From NCBI RefSeq assembly GCF_009829945.1, contig NZ_SZZT01000002.1:62001-126000 (forward strand): a stretch of DNA of 64,000 nt. Reading direction: 5' to 3'. Shown one piece after another: positions 20,872-33,701 of this stretch; the first letter of the stretch is position 1; each line of letters opens with the position of its first letter. Source of the DNA: Pantoea sp. SoEX (GTDB lineage: Bacteria > Pseudomonadota > Gammaproteobacteria > Enterobacterales > Enterobacteriaceae). A model generated the notes under the pieces. That model saw only the letters and a list, made by a program, of their open reading frames with translations, was not told the origin of the DNA and ran no database searches. The translations under genes were made by a program, and so were the position numbers.

Positions 20872-21363
20872 GTGAAAAAAATCAGTATTATTGCTTCATT
20901 TGAAAATAACCACTTTATAGGTCTAAAAAATAGTATGATGTGGAAACTTCCCATAGATTTATCTTGGTTTAAAAAAAACACTATTAATAAACCTGTAATT
21001 ATGGGTAGAATGACCTTTGAATCTATTGGTTGTGCTTTACCAAAAAGACTTAATATTGTGGTTAGTTCTAATCCTATTAATTCAAAACATATAAAGTGGG
21101 CACAATCATTAGATGAAGCAATCGAGATCTCAAGCACATTTAATGAAATAATGATAATAGGTGGTGCAAGTATATATGAACAAATGATTCATTATGCTGA
21201 TTTGCTATATTTAACTCACGTTAATGTTAGTATTAATGGTGATAAGAAATTTCCTTATTATAATATCAATGAATGGGAATTGATATTTAATAAATTTCAT
21301 AGTGTTGATCAAGAAAACATATATAGTTGTAATTTTCAAATACTACGTCGCTATAATAAATAG
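20872..21363 (+). CDS. folA: Dihydrofolate reductase
   Basis: 163 residues (E. coli 159). It reduces dihydrofolate to tetrahydrofolate with NADPH. The only start giving the family N-terminus is GTG at 20872 (MKKISIIASFENN); the ribosome-binding site is poor. Conserved blocks include MWKLPIDLSWFKKNT with the active-site acid (LPIDL), KPVIMGRMTFESIG, IMIIGGASIYEQ and LTHV. It lies 21 bases after carB in the E. coli order and converges with apaH. No obvious damage, but it is more diverged than neighbouring enzymes. Confidence 0.95.
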   Translation: MKKISIIASFENNHFIGLKNSMMWKLPIDLSWFKKNTINKPVIMGRMTFESIGCALPKRLNIVVSSNPINSKHIKWAQSLDEAIEISSTFNEIMIIGGASIYEQMIHYADLLYLTHVNVSINGDKKFPYYNINEWELIFNKFHSVDQENIYSCNFQILRRYNK

Positions 21364-21395
21364 TATATTTAAATATTAAATTTTGGGAACAGTTA

Positions 21396-22199
21396 TTATT
21401 TAGTACTCCAATATTTTTTTTCTTCCCAATGTAAAAGAGTAAGATTACCTCCCCAACAGCAGCCAGTATCTAATCCGATAATGTTTTTTGGAGTACCTTT
21501 TCCTTTTAATGCAGACCAATGTCCAAAAATTATTGTGTAATCATCTGATATTTTGTTTTTAATATCAAACCAAGGTTTTATCGGCATATTACTTGATTCT
21601 ATAATATTTTTAGAAAACATTTCTAGTTGACCGTTATTAAAACAATATCTCATTCTTGTAAAAGCATTAGTGATAAATCGTAATCTAGCTAAGCCCTTAA
21701 GTTCTTCACTCCAATTATTAGGCATATTGCCATATATAGAACTGAGAAATGATGAATACATATCACTAGAAAGTATTTTTTCTATTTCACTTGCACATTT
21801 TTTTGCTGTTTTTAAATTCCATTGAGGAGTAATTCCAGCGTGTGACATAATTATTTTTTTTTGTTCATCAATTTGTATTAGGGGTTTACATCGTAACCAA
21901 TTAATTAAATCATCAATATCTTCAGATTTTAGAAGTTTTGTTAAGTTATACTTAGGTTTAGCATTATTAATGCCAGCATAAATAGATAAAAGATTTAAGT
22001 CATGATTACCTAAAACTAACTTAACACAATGATCAATTGATTTAATATAGCGTAGTACATTTAATGAATTTGGTCCGCGTGATACTAAATCACCTGTTAA
22101 CCATAAAGTATCATTTTGGGGATTAAAATCAACTTTATTTAATAAAGTACGTAATTCTTTGTAGCAACCATGAATATCACCAACTAGATATGTACTCAT
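21396..22199 (-). CDS. apaH: Diadenosine tetraphosphatase (symmetrical)
   Basis: 267 residues (E. coli 280). It hydrolyses Ap4A to two ADP and has also been shown to remove NpnN caps from RNA. Metallophosphatase motifs are in place: [10 protein letters not shown] (7-16), TGDLVSRGP, and LGNHDLNLL, with further conserved histidines in MSHAGITP and FGHWSALKG. Minus strand, converging on folA. In E. coli it is cotranscribed downstream of apaG; here apaG is a pseudogene, so apaH is probably expressed as part of the longer surA-pdxA-rsmA transcript. Confidence 0.96.
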   Translation of the reverse strand: MSTYLVGDIHGCYKELRTLLNKVDFNPQNDTLWLTGDLVSRGPNSLNVLRYIKSIDHCVKLVLGNHDLNLLSIYAGINNAKPKYNLTKLLKSEDIDDLINWLRCKPLIQIDEQKKIIMSHAGITPQWNLKTAKKCASEIEKILSSDMYSSFLSSIYGNMPNNWSEELKGLARLRFITNAFTRMRYCFNNGQLEMFSKNIIESSNMPIKPWFDIKNKISDDYTIIFGHWSALKGKGTPKNIIGLDTGCCWGGNLTLLHWEEKKYWSTK

Positions 22200-22242
22200 A
22201 AATTTTTATCCAATTAAAAATTTACTATATAGTTAACTTAAG

Positions 22243-22630
22243 TTAATTGCAATGAATGTAATTTTTAATGGCAATTCTGAAAACAGGAACTGTTACATTA
22301 AAATTATCATCTATTTCATTGGATATTACGTAATATCATTGTATAATTTCTATTGGTGTTTCAAGAATTATACTGCTGGTGGTATAATGCAATTAAATTC
22401 CTGATGTAATATAAGGTTGTTTACCTAATATATATTTACCATGAATTTCAACTTTCTTGACATTACCATCAGTAATTAACAAATATCGGTTAAGTAGTTT
22501 TACTGAATATTTATCCATATTTCTAATTATTATCATAATAAGTAAAAATATAACGAGATTGTTCTGAATAATACTGTGATTCTATATGTAAACTCTGAAT
22601 TTTAATAAAATTATTAGTTGATTTACTCAC
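22243..22630 (-). pseudogene. apaG: Decayed apaG (Co2+/Mg2+ efflux-associated ApaG-domain protein)
   Basis: Reading the minus strand from a GTG at 22630-22628 with AGGAGA upstream gives VSKSTNNFIKIQSLHIESQ, aligning with E. coli ApaG. After RYIFTY the frame breaks near 22520-22535. The alignment resumes in another frame with IIRNMDKYSVKLLNRYLLI, then meets TAA (22393-22395), continues HYTTSSIILETP, meets TGA (22336-22338), and ends VTVPVFRIAIKN before TAA at 22243-22245. Thus one frameshift and two internal stops interrupt an otherwise full-length, collinear copy. It lies exactly between apaH and rsmA, as in E. coli. The many residues that still align suggest recent inactivation. Confidence 0.93.
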
Positions 22631-22647
22631 ATTTTCTCCTATTTTTT

Positions 22648-23454
22648 TCAGGAATTTGCTAGCCAATTAGCTAGACTACAATATTGTGCAACTGAAATAT
22701 CTTCTGCACGTAATGCAGAGTCAATTGATAGTTCTTTAAATATATTTTCGGGAATTACTTTATTTAAACTATTATTTAATTTTTTTCGTCGCTGACTAAA
22801 TGCTATTTTAGTAATATAGTTTAATAAATTTACGTCAATTACTGGATGAGGCAATTGATCATATGGCACTAGACGAACTAACATAGAATTTACTTTAGGT
22901 ACCGGTATAAAAGATTTTGGATGAATTTCTAAAATTGGAATAACCTTACAATAATATTGAGTCATTATACTAAGACGACCATACACTTTACTACCTGGAC
23001 CTATAGCCATGCGATCAACTACTTCTTTCTGCAACATGAAGTGCATATCTTTAATTAAATTTACATATTTAAATATATTGAATATTAAAATAGTAGATAT
23101 GTGATAAGGTAAGTTTCCAAATATACGTAATAACTTTTTGTTTTTTGATGCTAAGCATTTATTAAAATCAAATTTTGTTGCATCTTTTTGAAAAATAGTT
23201 AATTTATAGCCAAAATTAGGATTTTGTTTTAATTTTTGTACCAGATTAGAATCTAATTCAATTACAATTAATTTATCAATATATTTACAGATATGTTTAG
23301 TAAGAGCTCCTAATCCAGGACCAATTTCTACCAATAATTCGTCTTCCTGAGGATTAATAGTAGATATTATTTTATTAATAGTATATTCGTCCTTTAAAAA
23401 ATTCTGACTAAAACGTTTACGAATAAAATGACCTTGATATATAAAATTATTCAT
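22648..23454 (-). CDS. rsmA: 16S rRNA dimethyladenosine methyltransferase (KsgA)
   Basis: 268 residues (E. coli 273). It dimethylates two adenosines (A1518, A1519) of 16S rRNA in late 30S assembly. ATG at 23454 gives MNNFIYQGHFIRKRFSQNFLKD, matching E. coli [22 protein letters not shown]; a start four codons upstream is rejected. The SAM-binding motif is VEIGPGLGALT and the catalytic motif is GNLPYHIST (family N-L-P-Y). The 5' end overlaps the end of pdxA by 8 bases, implying coupling. Confidence 0.97.
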   Translation of the reverse strand: MNNFIYQGHFIRKRFSQNFLKDEYTINKIISTINPQEDELLVEIGPGLGALTKHICKYIDKLIVIELDSNLVQKLKQNPNFGYKLTIFQKDATKFDFNKCLASKNKKLLRIFGNLPYHISTILIFNIFKYVNLIKDMHFMLQKEVVDRMAIGPGSKVYGRLSIMTQYYCKVIPILEIHPKSFIPVPKVNSMLVRLVPYDQLPHPVIDVNLLNYITKIAFSQRRKKLNNSLNKVIPENIFKELSIDSALRAEDISVAQYCSLANWLANS

Positions 23455-24439
23455 TAGTTTTCTCAATCATATTGATTGCTAAATTAACAGCCATAAATAA
23501 ACTTTCAGGATTGGCAGTTCCTTTAGAAGCTATTTCAAGAGCAGTACCGTGATCTACTGAAGTTCTGATAAAAGGTAAACCTAATGTAACATTAACTGAT
23601 TTGTTAAATCCAGAAAATTTCAATACTGGCAATCCTTGATCATGGTACATAGCTAAAATAACATCAGCTTTCTTTAAAAAGTTTTCTTGAAATATAGTAT
23701 CAGCAGGTAATGGTCCTATTAATTTTAAACCTTTTTTCCTAAGTTCATTAATTACTGGAATAATAATTTCTATTTCTTCCTTCCCTATATAACCTTTATC
23801 TCCTGCATGTGGATTAAGTCCACAAATATAAATTGCTGGATTGTTAATAGAAAATTTTTTTTTGAGCTCTTGGTGTAATATATTAATTATTTTATATAAA
23901 TTATTTTTAGTAATAAAGTCTGGTACTGATTTTAATGGTACATGAGTAGTTACTAATGCTACGCGCAATTTTTCGTTTACTAACATCATTACTACTTTTT
24001 CGGTGAATGTAAGGCGTGCAAATAATTCAGTATGTCCAGTAAAAGATATACCAGCATCATTAATAATATATTTATTTACTGGACCTGTAACTATTGCTTG
24101 AAATCTTCCTTCTATACACTCATAGCAAGATTTAATTAAAGTTTTTATTACATATTTACTATTATCTTTAGATAATTTACCAGGAATTACTGGGTTTGAT
24201 AGTTTGATAGGAATTATAGCTAAACTACTTGATTGCCGATTTTTATTAATATTATTAGGATCGTAAAAGTATAAATTTATTGGTAATCTAAGTTGATAAG
24301 CACGATCATAAAGTAATTTGGGAGAAGCACATACTACCAATTCAACTGGCCATTTTTTTTGAGCTAATTTAATAATAATATCAGGACCAATTCCGGCTGG
24401 TTCACCAGGAGTGATAATTATACGATGGTTACTAATCAT
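23447..24439 (-). CDS. pdxA: 4-hydroxythreonine-4-phosphate dehydrogenase
   Basis: 330 residues (E. coli 329). It oxidises 4-phosphohydroxy-threonine in pyridoxal-phosphate synthesis. The N-terminus IITPGEPAGIGPDI is diagnostic. Metal-binding histidines lie in SFTGHTE, GLNPHAGD and AMYHDQGLPVLK, and the C-terminal block GLPFIRTSVDHGTALEIA is intact. Its start overlaps the surA stop by 4 bases (ATGA), and its end overlaps rsmA. Several PLP enzymes (ThrC, HemL) in the window depend on this cofactor. Confidence 0.97.
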   Translation of the reverse strand: MISNHRIIITPGEPAGIGPDIIIKLAQKKWPVELVVCASPKLLYDRAYQLRLPINLYFYDPNNINKNRQSSSLAIIPIKLSNPVIPGKLSKDNSKYVIKTLIKSCYECIEGRFQAIVTGPVNKYIINDAGISFTGHTELFARLTFTEKVVMMLVNEKLRVALVTTHVPLKSVPDFITKNNLYKIINILHQELKKKFSINNPAIYICGLNPHAGDKGYIGKEEIEIIIPVINELRKKGLKLIGPLPADTIFQENFLKKADVILAMYHDQGLPVLKFSGFNKSVNVTLGLPFIRTSVDHGTALEIASKGTANPESLFMAVNLAINMIEKTNE

Positions 24440-25701
24440 TTTTTTATAATTTTTATATAAGATTTAGCAATTTGTTGTTGTATGATAGATTCAAATTCTT
24501 CACGCATTTTATTATTAATAACATTCATAAGAGATATTTTTTTTTGAATTACATTAAAAGCGTTAATTTTACGAATATTTAACTTTTGTACAATATACCA
24601 ATTTCCATGGAAATAAAATGGTTTACTCATTTGATTATTTTCCAATTTTTTTAATATCTTATATATATTTTGCTTAGAATAATCGTTAAATAATATCCAT
24701 TTTGAATCTGTATCTTGATTTATTGACAAAATATTGGATAATTGTTTTATAGCTAGTTTTAAATCAATTTTTTTGGAATTAAAATCAAAAATAATATTAT
24801 CTAATTTGGTTAAAGTAGTTTTATGATTCATTGATGTTGGATTTAGTTTAATAGAAAAAAAACGAATCTGCATTTCACTAAAATTAATATTATTATCATT
24901 ATTAATATCATTAACTTTTAAAATATGTAAACCCACTCCACTTTGAATTGGACCAACAACATCCCCTTTTTTTGAATTAAGTAGAACTTTAGAAAAAATT
25001 TCTGGTAACATTTTGATTTGGTTCCATCCCATATTTTCTATTTTAAATAAATCAGGATATTGTTTACTTAATCTTCTAATATCAGTTTCTTTTTTGATTT
25101 TAGATAGTAAATTTTTAGCTAATGTCATTTTTTCATGTAATTGCTGTTCAGTCGGATTTTCTGGCAGTGTTAGTATAATTTGACTTAAATTAATTTGATT
25201 TTCATTAAATTTATGTAAAACAATTTGTTTACTCAATCTATTTATTTCTTCAGGATAAACTAGTACCCTTTTTAGTACTTCTTTATTACTGATAATAGCA
25301 ATTATTATTTGTTTTCGTATTTGGTTACGATATGTGTCATATTTTATATTTTTATCACTTAGAATTTTACGAAATTCATTCAAATTAATATGATTTTTAA
25401 TAGACATATCTTTGATGATAATATCTAATTTATCATCAGTAATATTTAATCCTCGTTGTTTGCCTAGTTGAAAAATTATTTTTTCAAAAATTTGGTCTTG
25501 AACCATTTTATTACGTAAAATATTAATGTTTGATATCCGTAAATTTTTAATATATTTTATAAAATTTGTATTATTAATTTCACTTTCAAGAATGATATCA
25601 TTATTAACTACTACAGCTACACTATCAGCTAATCTAGTTTTTGCAAATAAATTTGTATTTATTATCAGCATGATAATAATTAATATTTTCCAATTTTTCA
25701 T
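24436..25701 (-). CDS. surA: Periplasmic chaperone SurA with eroded second parvulin domain
   Basis: 421 residues (E. coli 428). SurA escorts outer-membrane beta-barrel proteins to the Bam complex. A signal peptide is visible (MKNWKILIIIMLIINTNLFA, cleaved after FA). The N-terminal chaperone domain and the first parvulin repeat are recognisable, including LSQIILTLPENP, MGWNQIKMLPEIF and GPIQSGVGLHILKVND. The second repeat, the one with prolyl-isomerase activity in E. coli, has lost its hallmarks: the HILL segment reads FFSI, the GG-DLGW segment is gone, and FGWH reads HGNWY. I infer chaperone function without that isomerase activity. lptD, the next gene in E. coli, is absent. Confidence 0.92.
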   Translation of the reverse strand: MKNWKILIIIMLIINTNLFAKTRLADSVAVVVNNDIILESEINNTNFIKYIKNLRISNINILRNKMVQDQIFEKIIFQLGKQRGLNITDDKLDIIIKDMSIKNHINLNEFRKILSDKNIKYDTYRNQIRKQIIIAIISNKEVLKRVLVYPEEINRLSKQIVLHKFNENQINLSQIILTLPENPTEQQLHEKMTLAKNLLSKIKKETDIRRLSKQYPDLFKIENMGWNQIKMLPEIFSKVLLNSKKGDVVGPIQSGVGLHILKVNDINNDNNINFSEMQIRFFSIKLNPTSMNHKTTLTKLDNIIFDFNSKKIDLKLAIKQLSNILSINQDTDSKWILFNDYSKQNIYKILKKLENNQMSKPFYFHGNWYIVQKLNIRKINAFNVIQKKISLMNVINNKMREEFESIIQQQIAKSYIKIIKK

Positions 25702-26118
25702 ATTATGTCTTATCCGTTTATACTTTTTATTATTATCATCATTAATTTAATAATAATATCTTATTATTAATAAGATATCATACCTAGGATATTATAGTTA
25801 TTATAATAGATTAAGCTAATGATAGCTTGATAGTTATTTTTCAAGATTAATTTTTACTTTATAATGTAATTATTAAATCATAATAATTAATTTAATATTT
25901 TAATATTATTAAATATTTAAAATTATTATCATCTAATTAAAAAACTTACAATTATTTTTATTATAAGAAATGTCTATTATTCACCAAGGTAGAAAAATCA
26001 GATATATTAAGAACTGCAATTTAGAATAGTTATTAATTGTTTTAAATAATTCAGTAATATCATATGTAATAATTATTTTGAATACATTAAAAATATAAAA
26101 AAATCAGTTTTTACATGT
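25702..26118. other. Non-coding spacer surA-leuD
   Basis: 417 bases without a credible gene. In E. coli lptD, djlA, rluA, rapA, polB and the ara genes lie in this interval. I see no recognisable remnants. The only structure of note is the inverted repeat at 25756-25778. Confidence 0.6.
25756..25778. repeat. 10-bp inverted repeat upstream of surA
   Basis: ATATCTTATT at 25756-25765 and AATAAGATAT at 25769-25778 form a perfect 10-bp stem with a 3-base loop, 55 bases upstream of the surA start. It may be an operator-like site or a transcript-end hairpin. No T-run follows on either strand. Confidence 0.4.
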
Positions 26119-26724
26119 TTAAGCATAAAAATATAGATCATTTTGTTCATAATTTTCAATTAATGTCTCATATTTTAATGTAGATTGAATATCATCAATT
26201 CCATTAATAATGCATTGATGATGAATATAATCTATTTCAAATGGGTAAATTTTATTTTCTGTAATTATTTTTAATTTTTTGATATCTATTTTAAACATAA
26301 CACCATGGTTATTGGTCACTAAATCAAACATTTCATCAACTTCTTTTTCACTTACTTGTATTGGTAGAAGTTGGTTATTAATACTATTTTTATAAAAAAT
26401 ATCTGCAAAACTGGGTGCTATAATTATACGGAAACCAAAATCAATTAAAGCCCAAACAGCATGTTCTCTAGATGATCCACAACCGAAATTTTCACGAGTT
26501 AATAATATACTTGATAGCTGAAATTCCTTTTTGTTAAGAACAAAATCTGAATTTAATTTATTACCTAATGTGTCTACATATCTCCAGTAATGAAATAAAT
26601 TTTTTCCAAATCCTAAACGTGATATTTTATGTAAAAACTGTTTTGGAATAATTGCATCAGTATCTATATTAGCAACATCTAATGGTGCTACAATTCCAGT
26701 ATGTTGAAAAAAATTATTTGACAT
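26119..26724 (-). CDS. leuD: 3-isopropylmalate dehydratase, small subunit
   Basis: 201 residues, as in E. coli. With LeuC it isomerises 2-isopropylmalate to 3-isopropylmalate. Aconitase swivel-domain motifs are present: ANIDTDAIIPKQFL, NFGCGSSREHAVWAL and FADIFYKNSINNQLLP. Last gene of the leuABCD operon, 7 bases after leuC. No leuO or sgrR gene lies nearby. Confidence 0.97.
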   Translation of the reverse strand: MSNNFFQHTGIVAPLDVANIDTDAIIPKQFLHKISRLGFGKNLFHYWRYVDTLGNKLNSDFVLNKKEFQLSSILLTRENFGCGSSREHAVWALIDFGFRIIIAPSFADIFYKNSINNQLLPIQVSEKEVDEMFDLVTNNHGVMFKIDIKKLKIITENKIYPFEIDYIHHQCIINGIDDIQSTLKYETLIENYEQNDLYFYA

Positions 26725-26731
26725 TTTGATT

Positions 26732-28141
26732 TTATTTCCCTATTTTTCTAAATGTTCTTATATCAATAAAACGTCCATTTATAGCAGCAGCTGCTGCCAT
26801 GATAGGACTAACAAGATGAGTCAATCCTCCCCAACCCTGACGACTTTCAAAATTTCTATTAGTCGTAGAAGCACAACGTTCTCCAGGATTTAACCGATCA
26901 TCATTCATTGCTAAACACATAGAGCATCCTGGGAGACGCCATTCAAAACCAGCTTCTAAAAAAATTTTGTCTAGACCTTCAGATTCTGCTTGTTTTTTTA
27001 CTAATCCTGAACCCGGAACTACCATTGCATATACTTTGGATGCAATTTTTTTACCTTTGACAACCATCGCTGCTGAACGGAGATCTTCAATTCTAGAATT
27101 GGTACATGATCCTATAAATACTTTATCTATATTTATATTTGTTAATTTTGTATTAGGTTTAAGTTTCATATAATTTAATGCTTTTTCAGCTGAATTTCGT
27201 TCAGTTATACTATTAAAGGAACAAGGATCTGGTATTAATTGATCAATAGATATTACCTGACTAGGATTAGTACCCCATGTTACTTGAGGCCCTATGTCTG
27301 AAACATTGATTTTTATCACAGAATCAAAATTAGCATCAGGATCTGATTTTAATGTATTCCAGTACTTAATTGCTTGTTCCCATTTTTCTCCGCGTGGAGA
27401 AAAATGTTTATTTTTTAAGTATCTAAAAGTTACTTCATCTGGTGCTATTAAGCCAGCTTTTGCTCCCATCTCGACTACCATATTACATAAGGTCATTCTG
27501 CTCTCCATACTCATGTTACTAATTATTTCACCACAAAATTCTACTACATATCCCGTACCACCTCCACTGCCAAGTTTTCCTATGATAGAAAGAATAATAT
27601 CTTTTGATGTTACACCATTAGAAATATTTCCTATTAATTCAATTTTCATTGTTTTAAATCTATCTTGTTTTAAAGTCTGTGTAGCTAGCACATGTTCTAC
27701 TTCTGAAGTTCCTATTCCAAATGCAAGAGCTCCAAAAGCACCATGAGTTGATGTATGAGAATCACCACACACAATAGTCATGCCAGGCAAGGTTATGCCT
27801 TGTTCTGGGCCTATAACATGTACAATACCTTGAAAAGGATGATGTATATCATATAATGTAATGTTGAATTCTTTACAGTTATTTACCAGTTCTTGCATTT
27901 GAATTCGGGATAATTCTCCTGATGCATTAATGTCTCTAGTTTTTGTAGAAACATTATGATCCATAGTAGCAATAGTTTTATAAGGCTGACGTACCTTTCT
28001 ATTTTTAATCCTAAGCCCCTGAAAAGCTTGAGGAGAAGTAACTTCATGAACTAAATGTCTATCTATATACAATAATCCTGTAGAATGATTATATTTATGA
28101 ATAATATGTGCATCAAATATTTTTTGATATAACGTTTTCAT
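26732..28141 (-). CDS. leuC: 3-isopropylmalate dehydratase, large subunit
   Basis: 469 residues (E. coli 466). The iron-sulphur catalytic subunit of isopropylmalate isomerase. The three cluster cysteines are visible, one in [13 protein letters not shown] and two in [11 protein letters not shown]. The motifs [20 protein letters not shown] and [15 protein letters not shown] are intact. Four bases separate it from the leuB stop. Part of leuABCD on the minus strand. Confidence 0.98.
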   Translation of the reverse strand: MKTLYQKIFDAHIIHKYNHSTGLLYIDRHLVHEVTSPQAFQGLRIKNRKVRQPYKTIATMDHNVSTKTRDINASGELSRIQMQELVNNCKEFNITLYDIHHPFQGIVHVIGPEQGITLPGMTIVCGDSHTSTHGAFGALAFGIGTSEVEHVLATQTLKQDRFKTMKIELIGNISNGVTSKDIILSIIGKLGSGGGTGYVVEFCGEIISNMSMESRMTLCNMVVEMGAKAGLIAPDEVTFRYLKNKHFSPRGEKWEQAIKYWNTLKSDPDANFDSVIKINVSDIGPQVTWGTNPSQVISIDQLIPDPCSFNSITERNSAEKALNYMKLKPNTKLTNINIDKVFIGSCTNSRIEDLRSAAMVVKGKKIASKVYAMVVPGSGLVKKQAESEGLDKIFLEAGFEWRLPGCSMCLAMNDDRLNPGERCASTTNRNFESRQGWGGLTHLVSPIMAAAAAINGRFIDIRTFRKIGK

Positions 28142-28145
28142 TTCT

Positions 28146-30799
<2,654 letters not shown>

Positions 30800-31270
30800 T
30801 ATTTTTATCCTTTTGTTTTTTGCTTGATGATACATTAATAAGAGGCAAAACCCGTGATAAGCACGGGTTTTTTATTTTAAAAAAATTAATATATTTATAC
30901 TGAACAGACTAAAATAGCCATAATTTGAATAATTATTAACGTGAATAAATCATATTGATCTTTTATAAATATAACTTGTTTGTCTTTTTTTAATTTATTT
31001 GAAAAACATTTCCAATTTTTAAAATAAATTACAAAAGTACAAGTATAAAATTTTCATCTTCTACTATTGATATAATAAATATAAACTTTCTGCATGAAAA
31101 TAATTTTATTTTTATATGTAAAGTATAATTTTGTATTTAAAATTATCTAAAACAAAAAATTCATACCTTATATATTTATTATAATTTAGAAATTTAAATT
31201 TATTGATTACAAACACTACAAAGAACAATTAAAAAACAAACTTAAATTTATTGAGCTTTGGGAGCAAATA
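30800..31270. other. Divergent spacer leuA-ilvI
   Basis: 471 non-coding bases between divergently transcribed leuA and ilvI. In E. coli leuL and leuO lie here; leuO is gone. The only clear element is the GC-containing hairpin at 30847-30871. A leucine-rich leader peptide is not evident: upstream on the minus strand only very short frames such as MAILVCSV exist. An AGGGA-like site before ilvI is weak (GGGAG at 31260-31264). Confidence 0.6.
30847..30871. terminator. Hairpin at the leu leader position (possible attenuator relic)
   Basis: AAAACCCGTG at 30847-30856 and CACGGGTTTT at 30862-30871 form a perfect 10-bp stem with a 5-base loop, 48 bases upstream of the leuA start. It occupies the place of the E. 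coli leu attenuator. On the minus strand (leu direction) only four T belong to the stem and then GCC follows, so termination would be weak. On the plus strand the stem runs into six T and then ATTTT, a much better terminator for transcription heading toward ilvI. Confidence 0.7.
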
Positions 31271-32992
31271 ATGGAGATGTTGTCAGGAGCTGAAATGGTT
31301 GTGCGTTCTTTAATAGATCAGGGAATAAAAAAAATATTTGGATATCCAGGAGGAGCAGTATTGGATATTTATGATGCTTTACAAACTGTCGGTGGCATTG
31401 ATCATATTTTGGTACGCCATGAACAAGGAGCAGTACATATGGCTGATGGTTTAGCACGTGCAACTGGAAAAGTAGGTGTAGTATTAGTAACTTCAGGACC
31501 AGGAGCAACAAATGCTATAACTGGTATTGCTACAGCATATATGGATTCTGTTCCTTTAGTTATTTTATCTGGACAAGTTTCTTCTTCTTTAATTGGATAT
31601 GATGCTTTTCAAGAATGTGATATGGTTGGTATTTCTCGTCCTATTGTTAAACACAGTTTTTTAGTAAAATGTACAAAAGAAATTCCAATTATTTTTAAAA
31701 AAGCCTTTTGGTTAGCATCAAGTGGTAGACCAGGACCAGTAGTAATAGATCTACCAAAAGATATATTAGATCTTAATTATAAATTCCCTTACAAATGGCC
31801 AAAATCAGTAAATATACGTTCTTATAATCCTGTTTTTAAAATAAATATAGTACAAATACAAGATGCATTGAAAAAACTTTTAAATTCCAAAAAACCAATT
31901 ATTTATTCTGGAGGTGGATCAATTAATTCTGAGTGTTCAAATGAATTGTTAGAGATAGCTGAATACCTAAATCTTCCAGTAACAACTTCATTAATGGGTT
32001 TAGGTTCATTTCCGGGGACACATAATCAATCTCTTGGAATGTTAGGTATGCATGGAACTTATGAAGCAAACATGGCCATGCATAATTCTGATTTCATTTT
32101 TGGTATTGGGGTACGTTTTGACGATCGTACCACTAACAATATAAAAAAATATTGTCCTGGAGCTACCATAATGCATATTGACATAGATCCCACTTCAATA
32201 TCTAAAACTATAATATCAGATATTTCAATTATAGGTGATATTAAACAAATTTTAAATATTATGTTAGATTTTATTAAAAAAATTAAATTTAAGAATTTTA
32301 ATAAATTACAAGAATGGTGGCAATTAATTTATTCATGGCGTAATAAACAATGCTTATCTTTTGATAAAAGAAGTAATAAAATTAAACCTCAAGCAGTAAT
32401 TAAAACTATTTTTCAGTTAACAAAAGGAAATGCTTATATAACTTCTGATGTAGGTCAACACCAAATGTTTACAGCTCTAAATTATTATTTTGATAAACCT
32501 CGTCGTTGGATTAATTCTGGTGGACTAGGAACTATGGGTTTTGGTTTACCAGCTGCATTAGGTGTTAAAATTGCCCTTCCAAAAGAAACTGTAATTTGCA
32601 TTACAGGTGATGGTAGTATTCAAATGAATATACAAGAACTTTCTACTGCCCTGCAGTATAATTTATCAATTTTGGTTCTAAATTTAAATAATAATTTTTT
32701 AGGCATGGTAAAACAATGGCAAGATATGATTTATTCAGGAAGACATTCACAATCATATATGAAATCATTACCTAATTTTGTTGATTTAGCAAAATCATAT
32801 GGTCATATTGGCATAAAAATCAAAAATTATTGCGAATTAAAGGAAAAATTATTGTTAGCATTAGATATTATTTCCAAAGGTAAATTAGTGTTTGTAGATA
32901 TTAATGTTGATGAAGAAGAACACGTATATCCTATGCAAATTCGCGGTGGTGCTATGAATGAAATGTGGTTGAACAAAACGGAGAGAACTTAA
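31271..32992 (+). CDS. ilvI: Acetohydroxyacid synthase III, large subunit
   Basis: 573 residues (E. coli 574). Thiamine-diphosphate enzyme that makes acetolactate or acetohydroxybutyrate, the first common step to valine, leucine and isoleucine. The catalytic glutamate region is [20 protein letters not shown], the FAD/substrate region [15 protein letters not shown], and the thiamine motif [17 protein letters not shown] with [11 protein letters not shown] at 31271 matches [11 protein letters not shown] of E. coli. Divergent from leuA; ilvH follows after 3 bases. No Lrp site can be identified by eye. Confidence 0.98.
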   Translation: MEMLSGAEMVVRSLIDQGIKKIFGYPGGAVLDIYDALQTVGGIDHILVRHEQGAVHMADGLARATGKVGVVLVTSGPGATNAITGIATAYMDSVPLVILSGQVSSSLIGYDAFQECDMVGISRPIVKHSFLVKCTKEIPIIFKKAFWLASSGRPGPVVIDLPKDILDLNYKFPYKWPKSVNIRSYNPVFKINIVQIQDALKKLLNSKKPIIYSGGGSINSECSNELLEIAEYLNLPVTTSLMGLGSFPGTHNQSLGMLGMHGTYEANMAMHNSDFIFGIGVRFDDRTTNNIKKYCPGATIMHIDIDPTSISKTIISDISIIGDIKQILNIMLDFIKKIKFKNFNKLQEWWQLIYSWRNKQCLSFDKRSNKIKPQAVIKTIFQLTKGNAYITSDVGQHQMFTALNYYFDKPRRWINSGGLGTMGFGLPAALGVKIALPKETVICITGDGSIQMNIQELSTALQYNLSILVLNLNNNFLGMVKQWQDMIYSGRHSQSYMKSLPNFVDLAKSYGHIGIKIKNYCELKEKLLLALDIISKGKLVFVDINVDEEEHVYPMQIRGGAMNEMWLNKTERT

Positions 32993-32995
32993 ATT

Positions 32996-33487
32996 ATGCG
33001 TCGTGTTTTATCAATTTTATTGGAGAATGAGGCTGGTGCTTTATCTCGTGTAGTTGGCTTGTTTTCACAACGTGGATATAATATTGAAAGTTTAACTGTA
33101 GCTCCTACTCATGATCCTACTTTATCTCGTATGACCATTCAAACATTTGGTGATGCAAATGTATTAGAACAAATAGAAAAACAACTACACAAATTAATTG
33201 ATGTTTCACATGTAATTGAATTAAAACAAAAAAATTGCGTAGAATGTGAAATAATGCTAGTAAAAATAAAAATAACTGGCTATGAAAAAGAAGAAATAAA
33301 AAGAACAGTAGAAATATTTCGAGGTCAAATTGTTGATGTTACTAAAATAATTTATACAGTTCAACTTGTAGGAACTACTAGCAAATTAGACTCATTTCTG
33401 AATGTTATTAAAAATATATCAGATATTATTGAAATAGTTCGTTCAGGAATTATCGGTCTATTACGTGGTAATGGTATTATTCAATAA
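32996..33487 (+). CDS. ilvH: Acetohydroxyacid synthase III, regulatory subunit
   Basis: 163 residues, as in E. coli. It activates IlvI and carries valine feedback inhibition. The N-terminal ACT domain starts [33 protein letters not shown], seen as successive motifs [12 protein letters not shown] and [12 protein letters not shown]. The C-terminal domain includes [13 protein letters not shown]. The ACT residues known to bind valine look conserved, so feedback control may survive. Cotranscribed with ilvI. Confidence 0.97.
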   Translation: MRRVLSILLENEAGALSRVVGLFSQRGYNIESLTVAPTHDPTLSRMTIQTFGDANVLEQIEKQLHKLIDVSHVIELKQKNCVECEIMLVKIKITGYEKEEIKRTVEIFRGQIVDVTKIIYTVQLVGTTSKLDSFLNVIKNISDIIEIVRSGIIGLLRGNGIIQ

Positions 33488-33701
33488 TACATTTTTTGTT
33501 TATGTATAATATCTAATTATCTAACAAAATATTTTTATTAAATTTTGAAACTATTTTGATTTTCTGATATATAATGATTTTTAGTAAATTAGTTTTCAAA
33601 ATATAGTAAGTGATTATTTTAACTTATTTATTTGAAATATATTATATCTATAAAAAATAATTTTTTAACACTTTAATTTATTTAAATAATTTACCTATAA
33701 T

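Noticed and set aside
27294-27746. 150-codon plus-strand open frame inside leuC
   Set aside because: It is antisense to a well-conserved gene, has no homology I recognise, and has no plausible ribosome-binding site; a shadow frame.
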